Source: Macrocybe gigantea (Eukaryota; Basidiomycota; Agaricomycetes; Agaricales; Callistosporiaceae). From it: a stretch of 60,561 nt of DNA. Below the pieces are notes generated by a model, which saw only the letters and a list, made by a program, of their open reading frames with translations, was not told where the DNA came from and searched no databases. Positions 1 through 10,603 of this stretch are shown here, piece by piece. Every line of letters starts with the position of its first letter. Positions within the stretch are counted from its first letter, which is position 1. The translations under genes were made by a program, and so were the position numbers. The DNA lies in contig SJRY01000089.1 of NCBI GenBank assembly GCA_011319805.1, positions 1-60,561 on the forward strand, given 5' to 3'.

Positions 1-560
1 GAGGGACGTCACGATGCCGTGGTCAGGCGGAGCAGACGCTGCGGCGGAAGCCGATGGTGCACTGGCTGAAGATGGGAGGCCTGTGTCTGCGACCTGTTGT
101 GTGCGTGACTTCTTCGATTTGGAGGCGAGGCTCTGGTGTCCCTCTGCTACTGCCAGGGGGCGGCGTTTCTCCAGCCGAGTGTTGGGGTGGTGCGGTGGAT
201 AGTGCGGGGAGAAAATGCGTGCGGATGAGGTGTCCGCCGCGCCTCCAGTTCATCACTAGGCAGCTCAGAACAGTTTTTCGATGGTACAGAGGGAGCAGTA
301 CGCACTGGTAATATAGGACTGTTTAAATATGCGCGATGAGATGTGAGAAACATCTTGTTGCTTCTCCTGGAAGACGTGCTGTTGGACGAACGCCCATCGC
401 CGCCGCCGCTGCTGGAGCTGCATGTGGTGGTACAGCTGCTGCTCGAAGTGGCGCGCTCCTTCTTCGCCTTGCGTTTCGAGCCGTCAGCCATTCTAGCGCA
501 GGGTCCATGGGAACTCTGCGAATCGCTCCATCTCCTCAAGGGCTCCTGATCGTCGTCTTC
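1..560 (-). other. Coding-like stretch, unresolved, leaving the left edge
   Basis: The minus strand is GC-rich and has long open stretches in changing frames. One reading near 460-350 is rich in Gln, Arg and His with a coiled-coil look (FEQQLYHHMQLQQRRR). Another, from about 240 to the window edge, is Ser/Ala/Pro-rich and stays open to base 1. They could be later exons of the F-box gene on the same strand or a separate gene. I recognise no domain and cannot place the splice sites, so I call no protein. Confidence 0.25.
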
Positions 561-795
561 ATCGTTCAGCCCTGGTGAACCTTCTTCCGCATTCGTCTAT
601 AATCACAGAGCTGTGCTCTATGCTCCGACGCGCGTCTATCGTCCGCATATATCCACTTCCCGCCGTCTCCTGCATTCATCACTGCTACACCGCCCTCCTC
701 CCTTCGCCTGCACCTGTACCTCTTCTTTCTCCCCCCTCTCCCACTTTCCTGCACCCACTCCTCCACGCCGCCCAAAAACCGATACTCAAAGCACA

Positions 796-1467
796 TCATC
801 CTCCACACCCCTCGTCCCGACAAATCGCCCTCCACGCGTGGTTCACCATCCCCAAGCTCAGCGCCGTCCGCACGTCGCTCACAAAGCTCACGACATGCAG
901 CCCGAGCTCGACAGGCAGACTCGCGAACACGTCGCGCCGGAGGAGCGGCGCGATCGCAGAAGCGACGTACTGCAGCTCTTGAGGCGTGCATGCGCTCAGC
1001 ACCGCGGCGAGATGTGCCCGCCGCGCGGAGGCGTCGTGGGCGCTGAGAAGCGAGGGGATGAGCGCGGAGGCGTGCAGCAGCTCTGATGGCGTGCAGCTCT
1101 GCAGGAGTGCGGTGAGGTGTGCTAGCCGGACATGCGACGGCCCGGCGGGCAGCGTCGGCACCAGGGCGGCATCCGCGGTGCGAGCGACGAGGGCGCTGTC
1201 AACGTGTGCAGTCGACGCCGACGCAGAGTCGATCAGGCCCGCTTCGGACTGAGGCGGATGTGGCGATAATGGTGGTGGTGGTGGCGTGGGCGATTTGATT
1301 AGTTCGCGTACCGTCGATGAGGGCGATGTCGAGAGCGATAAGCTCGCCGCCGCCCATGACGACGCAGGTCGTTCTGGAGAGGGAAGGCGTGGCGACGGCG
1401 ACGGCGTTGGCGGCGATTCGACAGGGATGTAGAGCGTCTGAGTCGCCGGGTCGAGGACGGGTTGCAT
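796..1467 (-). CDS. F-box protein, 3' part uncertain
   Basis: The best start is the ATG at 1467, giving a Pro/Ser-rich N-terminus (MQPVLDPATQTLYIP). An F-box follows near the end of this open frame: LPVELGLHVVSFVSDVRTAL, then a WRAIC motif. F-box proteins recruit substrates to SCF ubiquitin ligases through Skp1; here the substrate is unknown because the C-terminal recognition part is not resolved. The frame closes at 796 right after the F-box. One added G in the run at 808-811 would carry it on into VWRMMCFE, which is how F-box helices usually continue, so a single-base deletion is likely. No WD40 or LRR repeats could be recognised downstream. Confidence 0.6.
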   Translation of the reverse strand: MQPVLDPATQTLYIPVESPPTPSPSPRLPSPERPASSWAAASLSLSTSPSSTVRELIKSPTPPPPPLSPHPPQSEAGLIDSASASTAHVDSALVARTADAALVPTLPAGPSHVRLAHLTALLQSCTPSELLHASALIPSLLSAHDASARRAHLAAVLSACTPQELQYVASAIAPLLRRDVFASLPVELGLHVVSFVSDVRTALSLGMVNHAWRAICRDEGCGG

Positions 1468-1914
1468 GAAAAGAGTAAATCTGTGGCTGTGCACTAACCA
1501 CGAGTAGACCTTCATGGTGCAGAAATTCATGTGTATATTGGCTAGTTGAGCAGGAGGGCTGTATACTGTTAAGTATAAAGACAGAAAAAGCAGCTGTACA
1601 ATTAGGGGTGTGAAGCGGAATAAAATGGATTATGGTACTTGAATTGGGAGAGCAAAGATTGATACCGATGATATGATGATGGTAAATATGTGGTATGGGA
1701 TTGCGAAGCATATTTGCATGGGCATTTTTGGGTGGTCGGTAGGTCCGTGTGGTGGGGTGAAACGAGAGGCATGTCATGGCATAAGAAGGGGGTAGGAGGG
1801 CGCTCCGATTAACAAGGGCAAAAAATGTTCCCGCAGATGGAAAAATAGATCCTCTTCTCTAAAATGAAAGGAAATCGCAGGGGCAAAAGGACACGAAAAC
1901 AGGCACCTTGTCAA
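1468..1914. other. Intergenic: F-box 5' side and RIM2-like 3' side
   Basis: The stretch is AT-richer than the flanking genes and holds no convincing ORF. It should contain the promoter and leader of the minus-strand F-box gene and the 3' end of the carrier gene. No clear TATA box or terminator motif was seen. Confidence 0.5.
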
Positions 1915-3192
1915 TCATGACGCGCCCCACCTGAGGATGCCCTCGTATATCGAGTACATCACAGCCGCGTTGGGCACGACGCGCATCAGATGCGCGCTCA
2001 GGCCACCGTACAGCGACTTGACGCCCTCCTCTGCGATAACTAGCCGCAGAGTCTGCCAAAGCCCGGTATACTTTATGACGCCGTTCACGCTTGGTTGTCT
2101 CAATCGCGTTCGCAGCACCTAGCGAACCGGTGAGTGACAAAACGGAACGAAAAGAAAAATACGCACCTCGTGGGGTAAGTGATCAGACTCGCCACAAACT
2201 TGGCCGTCCCGGAGCTGCCGAGCATGCCAAGCCACTCCATCACGCCTCCCCTTCCGTCCCTATTCTGGCTAAGCTTCTTCAGTCGCTCATACAACACCCA
2301 CTGTATGGTCCCCTCCGTGACGCCCAAATAGCTCGCGCTGAGACCTTTGTAGAAACCTCTGATGCCCTCCTCGCGCATGATCTGCTTGATCACCGCCCAG
2401 CTGCTGCCCAGCATCTTCTCCTGCCCGCGCATCCCCGCCGCACCACACATCTCCTGGGACGCTGAGAGCTGCAACCGCGTCTTTACGACCCATATCGGGT
2501 TCGTCGCCGTGCCAGTCATGATCCCCGCGACAGCCGCGGCAGTGAGGTGCACGTACGAGTTCTCCTCGCCCTCATTGAACGCGTGTGCAATGACGTGCTT
2601 GCCCGTGCCGTACGTGTAAAAATTGATCGACCGTGCGGGAACTACGCCGACCAGCGTCGGCCCGAGGCCTTTGAACAGCGCTTTCGGCGACTCTTCGCGA
2701 TAAATGTCCCTGAAAAAGGCATAGGCAAAATCCAGCTCACGTATGGAGAGGCTAAACATGTCTGCTCACCGTAGGATGTGCCCTGTCTCGATAAAATTCC
2801 AGAGCAGGCCGCCTCCTCCTGGTCTGGCACTCACAACAACGTGCCCTGCGCCTCCACCGCCAATGCCCACCGTTCCGACAGCCTTTTCCCTGAAGAAACT
2901 CGACTGCAGCCTCGTCTTGACGACATCAAACGGAGACGTGACGACGGCGCCACACATGCCACCAAGTCTGCCGAATCACCAAGACGGAAAAAGGGGTCAG
3001 AGGAAAGACAAGCATTTAGACATCACACATCAGCCTGAAAGTAGTCACTGGACATTGATAACGGTAGACGTACCCTCCGCCAATGAAATGCTGCCATGAC
3101 TTTGCAGGCAGAAGAGAGCTGACCACTTTTGCCCGCGAAGAGGGAATAGTCGAACTCGAGGGCGATTCGGCTCCAGCTTCAGTGTCAGTCAT
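1915..3192 (-). CDS. RIM2: Mitochondrial pyrimidine nucleotide carrier, RIM2-like
   Basis: SLC25-family inner-membrane carrier, closest in pattern to yeast Rim2 and animal SLC25A33/36, which exchange pyrimidine nucleotides with the mitochondrial matrix. Four exons read well: about 3192-3074, 2967-2770, 2709-2167 and 2118-1915. All three Px[DE]xx[KR] carrier repeats are visible: PFDVVKTRLQ (repeat 1), NPIWVVKTRLQL (repeat 2, with the NPIW typical of the Rim2 group) and, across the last intron, YPxEVLRTRLRQ (repeat 3). The start was chosen at ATG 3192 (MTDTEAGAESP); an upstream exon cannot be excluded. Exon 3 ends one base out of phase: an extra C in the minus-strand run opposite 2172-2175 would restore TYPHE before the intron, so the apparent frameshift is probably a sequence error. 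Confidence 0.9.
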
Positions 3193-3707
3193 GCCCTCGC
3201 GCTCCTTCTCGTAGGTTTCCACTCTTGTGCTGATCTTGTCGACGCCGAATGCAATAACAAATTTATTCCTTCCCTTCGTTCACGAGCCACGTCGATCATA
3301 CAAATGAGTCGCTCCAAAGAACCAACGAGGAAAAAAAAAAGAATCCGCAGAAAACCAGAAAGGCACGAGTCAGAGAAAGGGTCTAGGAAAGGAGGGCTCT
3401 AAGTGTTATCGTCGTCAGCCTTTCCGTAACCGAGGGCGTCGACTGCCAGAAATCGAAGGGAGCGTAGTCGAGGAACAGTTGAGCGGAAAACATGTCCACA
3501 AAAAAAAAATGAAGTCCGTGATTCGATTAGCTAAGCTTTCCAGAAGGGGATAAAAGATAAGATAAGATTGATAGCACAACAAGCTTCAACAAAAATTTAG
3601 TCGTTGACAGACTCGATCGTTGTGATTGTGGGACATGTTCGTCCGTGATTGAAAGTTATTCTGACAGCAGACAGAGACCTACAAAGAGTTCTTCATGATA
3701 TAGACTC
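3193..3707. promoter_or_regulatory. Divergent intergenic region, RIM2-like and RPC25
   Basis: This 515-bp stretch separates two genes transcribed away from each other and so should hold both promoters. It has A-rich tracts near 3333-3345 and 3500-3510 and no long ORF. No defined TATA box or transcription-factor site can be assigned from sequence alone. Confidence 0.5.
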
Positions 3708-4710
3708 ATGTTTAATCTGGCCGTCATCAAGGCAAGCATACTCTCCTCAACGTCAAATTGTAAATCTCTTCTTTAATACTGGGCACATCGACTCAGGACA
3801 CCGTGTCCATCCAACCTGCGTATTTTGGCGTCCCAGCGGATCAGGCGATCATATCTGAATTGAACAAGAAATACGCAAACAGGGTCTTGCACGACGTCGG
3901 CCTCTGCATCTCCGTATTTGATCTCGCCGAGGTCGGCGAGGGAAAAGTGCGATACGGAGACGGGTGCCTATGGTACAGAGGTAGCGCCCCACACTATGGC
4001 CGTTTGTTTAGTTTTGTCTGAAACCGCTTGCGTCCAAAAGTCGTGTTCCGTCTCGTCGTGTTCAGGCCTTTCACGTCCGAGGTGATCATTGCAAAGGTCA
4101 AGACCTCCGATGATGAAGGCATCAGGCGTGCGTCTCTGGGCCATATCATGCAAACCTTCTCTGACATATTTTCGCAGTAAGCGTCGGCTTCTTTGACGAC
4201 ATATACATCCCCGCCGCATACCTTCCTCAACCCTCCGCATTGTGCGTCGTCCCCCCTTCCCACTCACACCAATGACTCACCAGCGGTCACAACGCGCCCT
4301 CTAGCGACCCAAACGAGCGCGCGCACTTTTGGTTGCCCGACTCTGAGCTTACCTCTGCGCACGAGATGCTAGACACGCCGACCGCGGAGCGCATGTACAT
4401 CGACCAGGGAGAGATCGTCCGCGTGCGCGTCGAGTCCGAGGAGTTTTACGACGACGAGCCGGGCCCGATCAAGTACAGCGAGGGCGTTGCGGTCACATCG
4501 GCATCGGGACGGCCAAGACGGGAAGAGCGCCCTATAACCTGATCGTGCGTCGGCCTTTGCTCTTCTCTCACCCGGTTCTACGTTATTTGAGCTTACGTGT
4601 TTCTCTTTCAACAGTGTTCTATCGCGGAGCAAGGTCTCGGTCCCGTCGCATGGTGGAGCAATGCGGGGGAACAAGAGGTTGGAGAGGACGCGACTATGGA
4701 GCAAGACTGA
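3708..4710 (+). CDS. RPC25: RNA polymerase III subunit RPC25 (Rpb7-like)
   Basis: Ortholog of yeast Rpc25 / human POLR3H, the Rpb7-like stalk subunit of Pol III that acts in initiation of tRNA and 5S transcription. Exons: 3708-3731, 3797-3980, 4041-4127, 4178-4241, 4284-4544 and 4615-4710. The N-terminus (MFNLAVIK then DTVSIQPAYFG) matches the SHS2/Rpb7-N start, followed by NKKYANRVLHDVGLCI. The second exon group gives VVFRPFTSEVI and GIRLSVGFFDDIYIP, the start of the S1/OB part, and the last exon gives GLGPVAWW, the family's conserved end. Intron 1 begins with GC instead of GT. A missing G near 4506-4508 must be restored to link the fifth exon's two frames. The assignment is firm. Confidence 0.9.
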
Positions 4711-5198
4711 ATAACCCGAATAACCCGAGGCAAAGCAGAATTGCGTGAGTTTGGTTTTTAGCCTTCGCGTTACCGTGCATCGTAAGGAAAAGATTAATGC
4801 TGGATACCCGCGTTCACTTGAGCAACACATGAGCTTCGACAATCGGCGTGCTCATACGATTCGTGGATTGAGTCCCAAACCAGGAGTTTTACTACATCTT
4901 CAGATCAGTGACTCCAAGTGCTCCTTCCACTAAAGTCAAAATCAAATGTCACGATAAGTTGAACTAGAGCTTATGACTGTTCCTATACGAAATCCATGTC
5001 ATGTACGCCATTTCCCGTCGCAAGGACGAAACCCTAAATCATAGTAAATGTCGCCGAAAGAAAGAATAATCACGATGGATCACATGATCACGTGCAAGAG
5101 TCACGCGCTTAATAATTTCGAGTTAACCACGCGTCGTTCAGAGGAACAGCCTTTCACCGTCAACTTTCTCATTTTCACTTTGAAAAAAGTTGAGATAC
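4711..5198. promoter_or_regulatory. Intergenic region upstream of CHK1
   Basis: Between the RPC25 stop and the CHK1 start there is no supported gene. The stretch should hold the RPC25 3' UTR and the CHK1 promoter. I see no TATA box at the usual distance. Confidence 0.45.
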
Positions 5199-7273
5199 AT
5201 GGGACCAAAATATCCTAAGGTTGTCGGTGAGTATCTGTGAACATATCAAAAGTCACGCTTCCTGGATCAACGACCTTGGTTTCTCAGGCTACGAACTTGT
5301 GCAACAGATCGGCGGAGGCGGTTTCTCGACGTGAGTCACATTTAGCAAAATATCGTATTACCTGGATCACGAAACACACGACTCAGCGTCTTCCGAGCCG
5401 TTCACTTCGAAGACCACCGCGTCGCAGCATGCAAGCTCATCTCCCTAACCGAAAAAACGACGGAAAAGGAACGCAAGACGATCGAAAAGGAGATGCGCAT
5501 TCACGCAGCTCTCAAGCACGTAAACGTGCTCGAATTCATCAATGCGGTCGTTGTGGAGCTCAAGCATAAGCATCTTTATGTCCCAGGGATCTACATGCTC
5601 ATGGAGTTGGCCGCTGGTGGGGACTTGTTTGACAAGATCGGCAAGTCGGCTTTTCATTCCAATCTAATGGACGCTTTGTTCACGCTCGTATTCTTTGTTC
5701 AGCTCCTGATGTTGGTGTAGGCGAAGAAGTTGCTCATTATTATTTCAGACAACTTCTCGATGGCATGGTATGTTAACATTGCGCCACCTTGACAACCCGA
5801 CTCATCAAAATGAACAGGAGTTTATACATAACCAAGGTGTCTGCCACCGCGACTTGAAACCCGAAAACCTTCTTCTCGACATTACGGGGACGCTGAAAAT
5901 ATCCGATTTCGGCCTTTCAGCGGTCTACAAGCTCAAGGAGTCGGGTCGTACTCGGCTCTTGTCCGAAAGATGCGGGAGCTTGCCGTACATTGCTCCAGAG
6001 GTGATCATTTACACTCCTATTGCCCTTGTCAAAAATTAGAAGTAACGGAGACGTACAGTTGAACTCGGACGAGCCTTATCAGGCAGAACCTGTCGATGTC
6101 TGGGGATGTGGCGTCATTTTGTTCACACTCCTAGGTGGCAGTGAGTGGGTTTAGAATCCGCTGTGTTTCGTGGTGCTAAAAGCAATTTTCTGCTGGCCCC
6201 AGATACGCCATGGGACGAACCTACAAAACGCAGTCCCGAATTCCGACGCTACGTCGCTGGTACGATATTTCAAGAAGAGCCATGGTGTCGGTTTGGCTTG
6301 AATGCCCTATGTAAGTTGGCCAATACACTTATGAAACGGCTCATTCTCAGTTTTCTCCTAGCCCTCCTTCAAGGAATGCTCACTATTGACCCGCAGGAAC
6401 GGATGTCACTCGCCGATGTTTTCCAGCATCCGTGGGTTATGCGGTACGTGATTACTTTGCCTCTCTTTTATTCGACTGATCCCGAGACGCATATGTAGGC
6501 CAAGTCAACTGGCGGAGCAAAGCCCTATCGAGCTCGCAGACAGGCTGACCGAATCCTTGCGACTCAATGGCGATCTCGGCTTGGCTGCGCCCAAATTGGC
6601 AGAGTATGTTAACTCCGTTTTTGCTTCTGTGGAATCGTCTTTTCAAGACTTGTTTGTCTCTTTTAGGGAGGATGAGAACATGGACCTCGATGAAGACGGT
6701 GATCAAATCATGCTCACCGCGACACACAACTCCCAGTTCACACAATCACTGATGCTTTTCGTAAGTCGGATCTAATTGCTGTTTCTTGCCGCAATTCTGA
6801 AGGGCGCTTGCGTATAGTCCCAGACTCAATCGGGGAACCGATACACGCCGCATCTGACCCGCTTTTACGCCTCCCTCTCTCCCTCCCTCTTCGCACCGAT
6901 CGTCCAAGAATCCCTGGAATCACTTGACGTGCGATGCAAGCCCGCGCCAGCGCCGCCGACAGACGAATCGGCGAAACAAACGGGACAAACGGGTCCGCCG
7001 CAGATGCGACGTTCAGGATCCGGATCGGCGGGTACGACAAACGAAAACAGATGTTCAAGGGCTGGGTCGACGTCGAGAAGTTTGTGTATAGAGGCAGCGA
7101 GTGGAGCTTTATCGTCATGCGGCGCGACGTGGTGAGTTGTCACTTCTCGTTGCTCATCTAGAGGTCCCTTTTTATATGGCATTTTGGTTCAGGGAAACCC
7201 GATATCGTGGAGACAATTGTGGAAGGCCCTGATCTTGTCTCCCGCTGTCGAGCCTCACGTTCTTCGCAAATGA
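5199..7273 (+). CDS. CHK1: Serine/threonine checkpoint kinase Chk1
   Basis: DNA-damage checkpoint kinase that, when activated by ATR/Rad3, blocks Cdc25-driven entry into mitosis. Start ATG 5199 ([13 protein letters not shown]). The kinase domain shows the Gly loop IGGGGFSTV, the Lys in VAACKL, the hinge [10 protein letters not shown], the catalytic [14 protein letters not shown] as ISDFGLSAV, and the APE as PYIAPEV. The distal region has [14 protein letters not shown], then TPWDEP and the [11 protein letters not shown] motif. The C-terminus ([29 protein letters not shown]) is the Chk1 KA1-like regulatory domain. There are about ten exons. The intron at 5641-5702 is a GC-AG intron. Between the linker and the KA1-like part (near 6991-6993) one G appears to be missing. 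Confidence 0.92.
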
Positions 7274-7678
7274 CGCGGTCTAATTTTCTGCGCTCATGAT
7301 ATCCATCCTATCTTACTGTACCATGTAGATGTGTATTTCAAGACCACCATACCCGTATCTCATCTTGCTCTCAACTACTATGCATTTTCTGGTCAGGATC
7401 CTTTGAGGAGAACGATGTCACGATAGATACGAATCATCTATATTAAAAGTTCAGTAGCTGGTGCTCCGGCTCGCTTTTTTTCTGGTGGGAGCCATCGCGG
7501 ATAAGAAGACAACAGGATATCCTAGGCGGCGTGGCGGTGCATTTTTGCTTAACGGTTGCGGACGAAGTTGGACGCAGGGCCAGCGCTTGTGCATTTCATG
7601 ACACCTAAATGGGCTGTGAAGGACGGAGGTGGAAGTGCGCCTTCAGAATCTTGTCACAGGACAGGACAAAGACAGTGG
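7274..7678. other. Convergent 3' intergenic region
   Basis: CHK1 and the UTP16-like gene end towards each other here. The short ORFs present do not resemble proteins and no repeat is visible. It should hold both 3' UTRs. Confidence 0.5.
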
Positions 7679-8683
7679 CTAACCTGGTCTCCGTTCCCAC
7701 CCTCTCGTTCTCGCATTCCCGGATTTTAAGGCTAGAGTCCTGTCCAGGAACTTTTTTATCTTTTTGGATGGGAGGACGCTTCTGGTTGAAGACGAAAGAG
7801 GACCGTTTGGGTCCAGGACGCGGATCGTTTTAGATCTGCACAAGCCCATTTCGAGGTCAATGAGACCTCCAGCAACGACATGTGGAGAAGACATACCCGA
7901 CGACGATGTCCTTCTTCTCGTCGTTTCTCCTGCTCCGCTTTTTAGCTATCCGCTTTTTCTTGTGCTGACCGCCGTTGTCCTCGTCGTCCTCGTCCTCGGC
8001 TGCTTTGCGTTTGGCAGACTTTTTCGAGGACGCATTGCTGAACGCTTCCTTGAATATGTGGTCTGGAAGGTGATACGAGTTCGTCTTGTCCGACGCATTG
8101 ACTTTCGGACTTGAGCGATGTTCCTCTTCATTTGAACAGTCTGCTGAGTCGTCAAAAGCTTCGTTCGGGTCTGAGCCCATCCTTCCCCATTCATCGTCTC
8201 CACCCTCCTCAGCGTCTCCATCCGTGTCGTCCACGGCGTCCTCTTCGACGTCAGACACCATGCCCGACGCGCCGATCTCGTCTTCTGCCATAGCTTCTTG
8301 CATTGCTCTATCCATTCGTGCCTTCAAAACCGGATCCACAGCATCGCTGTCTCCCAACTCGCTCGTCCCATCCCCGTCCTCCTCTTCCTCGACTTTGTCC
8401 TCCAAACGCACGTCATCACCTCCTGCCTCGCCTGCCTCCTCTTCCCGAGTTCCGCAACTCTCTTCTTCTGCTTCCTGCCTAGAGCCTGTTCTTTCAACCA
8501 CCTGTCCCTCTCTCTGTTCCGCTCCTTCCTCTTCCCTCGCTCCGCCGCATGAGCCTGTCTCACGCTTGCGTCGTGCTTCTGTACCGCGAGCTTGGACTGG
8601 GTCAGGGTGACGCTCTCAGGTGCCTCCGAATCTTCGACATTGAAGTTGGAGGAGACGTCCGACGTGTAGCCAGACTGCGCCAT
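7679..8683 (-). CDS. UTP16: U3 snoRNA-associated protein, UTP16/BUD21-like
   Basis: Likely nucleolar protein of the SSU processome, which processes 18S pre-rRNA. The start is ATG 8683 (MAQSGYTSDVSSNFN). A Lys/Arg/Glu coiled coil follows, then a long acidic Asp/Glu/Ser stretch, a DHIFKEAF motif, a basic patch (KKKRIAKKRSRR) and, across the intron at 7836-7896, the conserved end VVGSKTIRVL with PSKKIKKFLDRTLALK. This order of acidic tract, basic patch and GSKTIRVL-like end is what I know of the U3_snoRNA_assoc family. The first exon needs one extra G, at 8444-8446 on the plus strand, to join the coiled coil to the acidic tract in frame. The family call rests on recognition by eye, not on a search. 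Confidence 0.65.
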
Positions 8684-9299
8684 GGCTTTGTAGTCGTCTC
8701 CGAAGATGGTCGAGGAGACAAAGAACGTTAATTTGGTATTTGTTTCTCACGCCGTAAAGGACACGATTGAACACATCCCCGAGATCAGACACAGCATCTC
8801 GGATTTCGTACCATTATCTCCTGCGCTTCGAGGCTAGAAATTTACGACTGGAAGTGCGTGCGCGTTTCTGACCCAATTCAGCTATTCGATACTAATTTGA
8901 TTTTTCCAGCGCTGATTGCACAGGCGGAGGAAGCATCTTGATATACATGAGACGGGGCGATCATCATTCCTGTTGCCACCTCACTGCCACGTCTCGTCAG
9001 AGTATCCTCCATCCTGTGTCAGCGCGCCAAATTCGTATTAAAAGGCCCAAGCTCTGAGCACCTTCTACCAATACCTCATCTTGTAAGATCACCTTTGAAT
9101 GCTTAGCGCCATTCTATCGCGACTTGGTGAGCTTTAGATGGACCATCTCTTCCAATCTCCGAACCTAAACACAGTACAAATAGGAATCATGAACAAAAGA
9201 GCAAACATCAGTTTCTGGGGCCCGATGTCGCAGAAATAACCGTGTGTTTCTTCGGGCTAGATTTGCGCCTGCATTTTTCAACGAATGAACGACGCTAGG
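8684..9299. other. Intergenic region with no supported gene
   Basis: Upstream of the UTP16-like gene. There is a 42-codon open frame from ATG 8706 that does not look like a known protein. Nothing else was seen. The 5' exons of the Sar1-like gene, including any P-loop exon, may lie here unrecognised. Confidence 0.35.
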
Positions 9300-9957
9300 C
9301 CTTGGTCCACTCACTTAAGGCTGGCCAATATACCCCGCATGAAGTATCCATCCACCCCAGTTAGTCACTATGCATCTACGTCCTCAAATGACAGATGCTA
9401 ACATTTTACTTCTCAGGCTCGGAAGAGCTCAAGATCGGTGACATAACACTATCTGTTGTCATCCCGAGCGCCAACGAAGGATGTACGTCTTCCATCTGTG
9501 GTCCCACTGACTTCTATACATGATTCTGACTTCTCTTCGCGACAGCGCGTCGTTCGTGGCGCGCGAGCCTGCCTGACTTCGACGGCATCGTGTACTTAAT
9601 TGACGCCAAGGAAAGCACAGGACTCGAGCAATCCAAGAATGAGCTCGACGATCTTTTGAATGACACTCCATCGCGAAGCCTATCCTTGTTCTGAGTTCCG
9701 CCTCTAGCGAGGGAGGCTTGGCCGATCAACTGGGTTTGCAAGCGGCCCTCTCGAAGGTGAGTGTCATGCTTGCGCGTTGGAGACGGATAGCATCTAACTT
9801 TCCATCAGCCAGGAGGACGAATCTCATTCTTCACGTATAACCCAGCTCAACGGGAGACGATTGACCAAGGTTAGTAGTCTCGACTGACCCTCTAAGAGGC
9901 GACTCGTCTAACAAATTTCTGATCATAGCCTTCCAGTGGCTCTTGCAGCTTGTTTGA
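9300..9957 (+). CDS. Sar1-like small GTPase with degenerate nucleotide motifs
   Basis: Exons read from about 9310 to the TGA at 9955-9957. The pattern follows Sar1, the Arf-family GTPase of COPII coats: RLANIP then HPSSEELKIGDI, RRSWRASLPDFDGIVYLID, ELDDLLND and the family ending FQWLLQLV. The switch-II DxxG motif (DLGG in Sar1) reads IPSAN, and the NKxD base-recognition motif reads LSSASS. No P-loop GxxxxGKT exon was found upstream. Introns fit GT-AG borders. Single extra C bases at 9333-9336 and 9668-9669 restore frame. This is either a divergent pseudo-GTPase paralog or a decaying copy; the normal Sar1 gene must be elsewhere. Confidence 0.6.
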
Positions 9958-10014
9958 AACGCTGTACTATCACTGTTATTCTATTGTATTTATCTACGAA
10001 GACGGCTGGACTAT

Positions 10015-10497
10015 GACGGTTTCGCCCGTGCGAAGGGGCTCATCAGAGGGCTTAACCGCTGCCCTAACCGTCGGTGCGAATCTTTAGGGTACTACCTTTT
10101 TTTGGATGTATCCAATGGAGTCCGGACTCGGGCCACTGCCGACCGCTGCAGAGTCCTTGACCACTGGAGATAGGCGTATAGTGTGGGGGCGGTCTCTATT
10201 GGGTGGGATGCCACCTATCCCAGTGCCCAACAGACATCGGATGTGAGCGTGTAAGCCCGACACCTACCGACGGCCTGGCAAGCAGGACTTTTGCGTACCA
10301 AGATTTGTGCGCAGGGCGTAGAGCCCCAAGCGGTACTGCTTCAGTCGGTCGTCTCCGAAGATAGGGCCGAAAGAACACAAAGTACTACATCTTGGGGAGT
10401 TGAACCCAAGACCTTGAACCATGGATCATCCTCGAAGAGGTTGTATGCACATACGGATTGAAAACACGCCTTTTCGCTAGGCCACGAAGAAAAACTG
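10015..10497 (-). repeat. Candidate tRNA-derived SINE or tRNA pseudogene with tail
   Basis: Reading the minus strand from 10497, there is an A-box-like GTGGCCTAGCGAAAAGGCG and, about 85 nt on, a B-box-like GGTTCAACTCC inside a T-arm-like hairpin (CTTGGG...CCCAAG). No acceptor stem closes, so it is not a working tRNA. The tail to about 10015 is GC-rich, has no ORF, and differs in texture from the neighbours. This is the layout of a tRNA-headed SINE. No second copy was seen in the window and no target duplication was found, so it stays a candidate. Confidence 0.35.
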
Positions 10498-10522
10498 AAT
10501 ACAAATAATTCAAAAAATGTAA

Positions 10523-10603
10523 TGCATTAAGGGGGAATCGAACCCCCGGCGGGTCGAGCTCGTCAAATGGCAACGACCCAGGTTACCACTACCCCATTAA
10601 TGC
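10523..10603 (-). tRNA. tRNA-Gly(GCC) with a 10-nt intron
   Basis: The minus strand folds into a complete cloverleaf. Acceptor stem GCATTAA/TTAATGC with discriminator A; D stem GGGT/ACCT with loop AGTGGTA; anticodon stem GGTCG/CGACC; anticodon GCC after TT; a 10-nt intron directly 3' of position 37; a 4-base variable loop; and T arm GGGGG TTCGATT CCCCC. All stems pair, with one G-T in the D stem. It decodes GGC/GGU glycine codons once the intron is spliced. Confidence 0.9.

Noticed and set aside
566..991. 141-codon minus ORF overlapping the F-box gene
   Set aside because: It is the shifted frame of the F-box gene; only a few codons after the run at 808-811 seem genuine.
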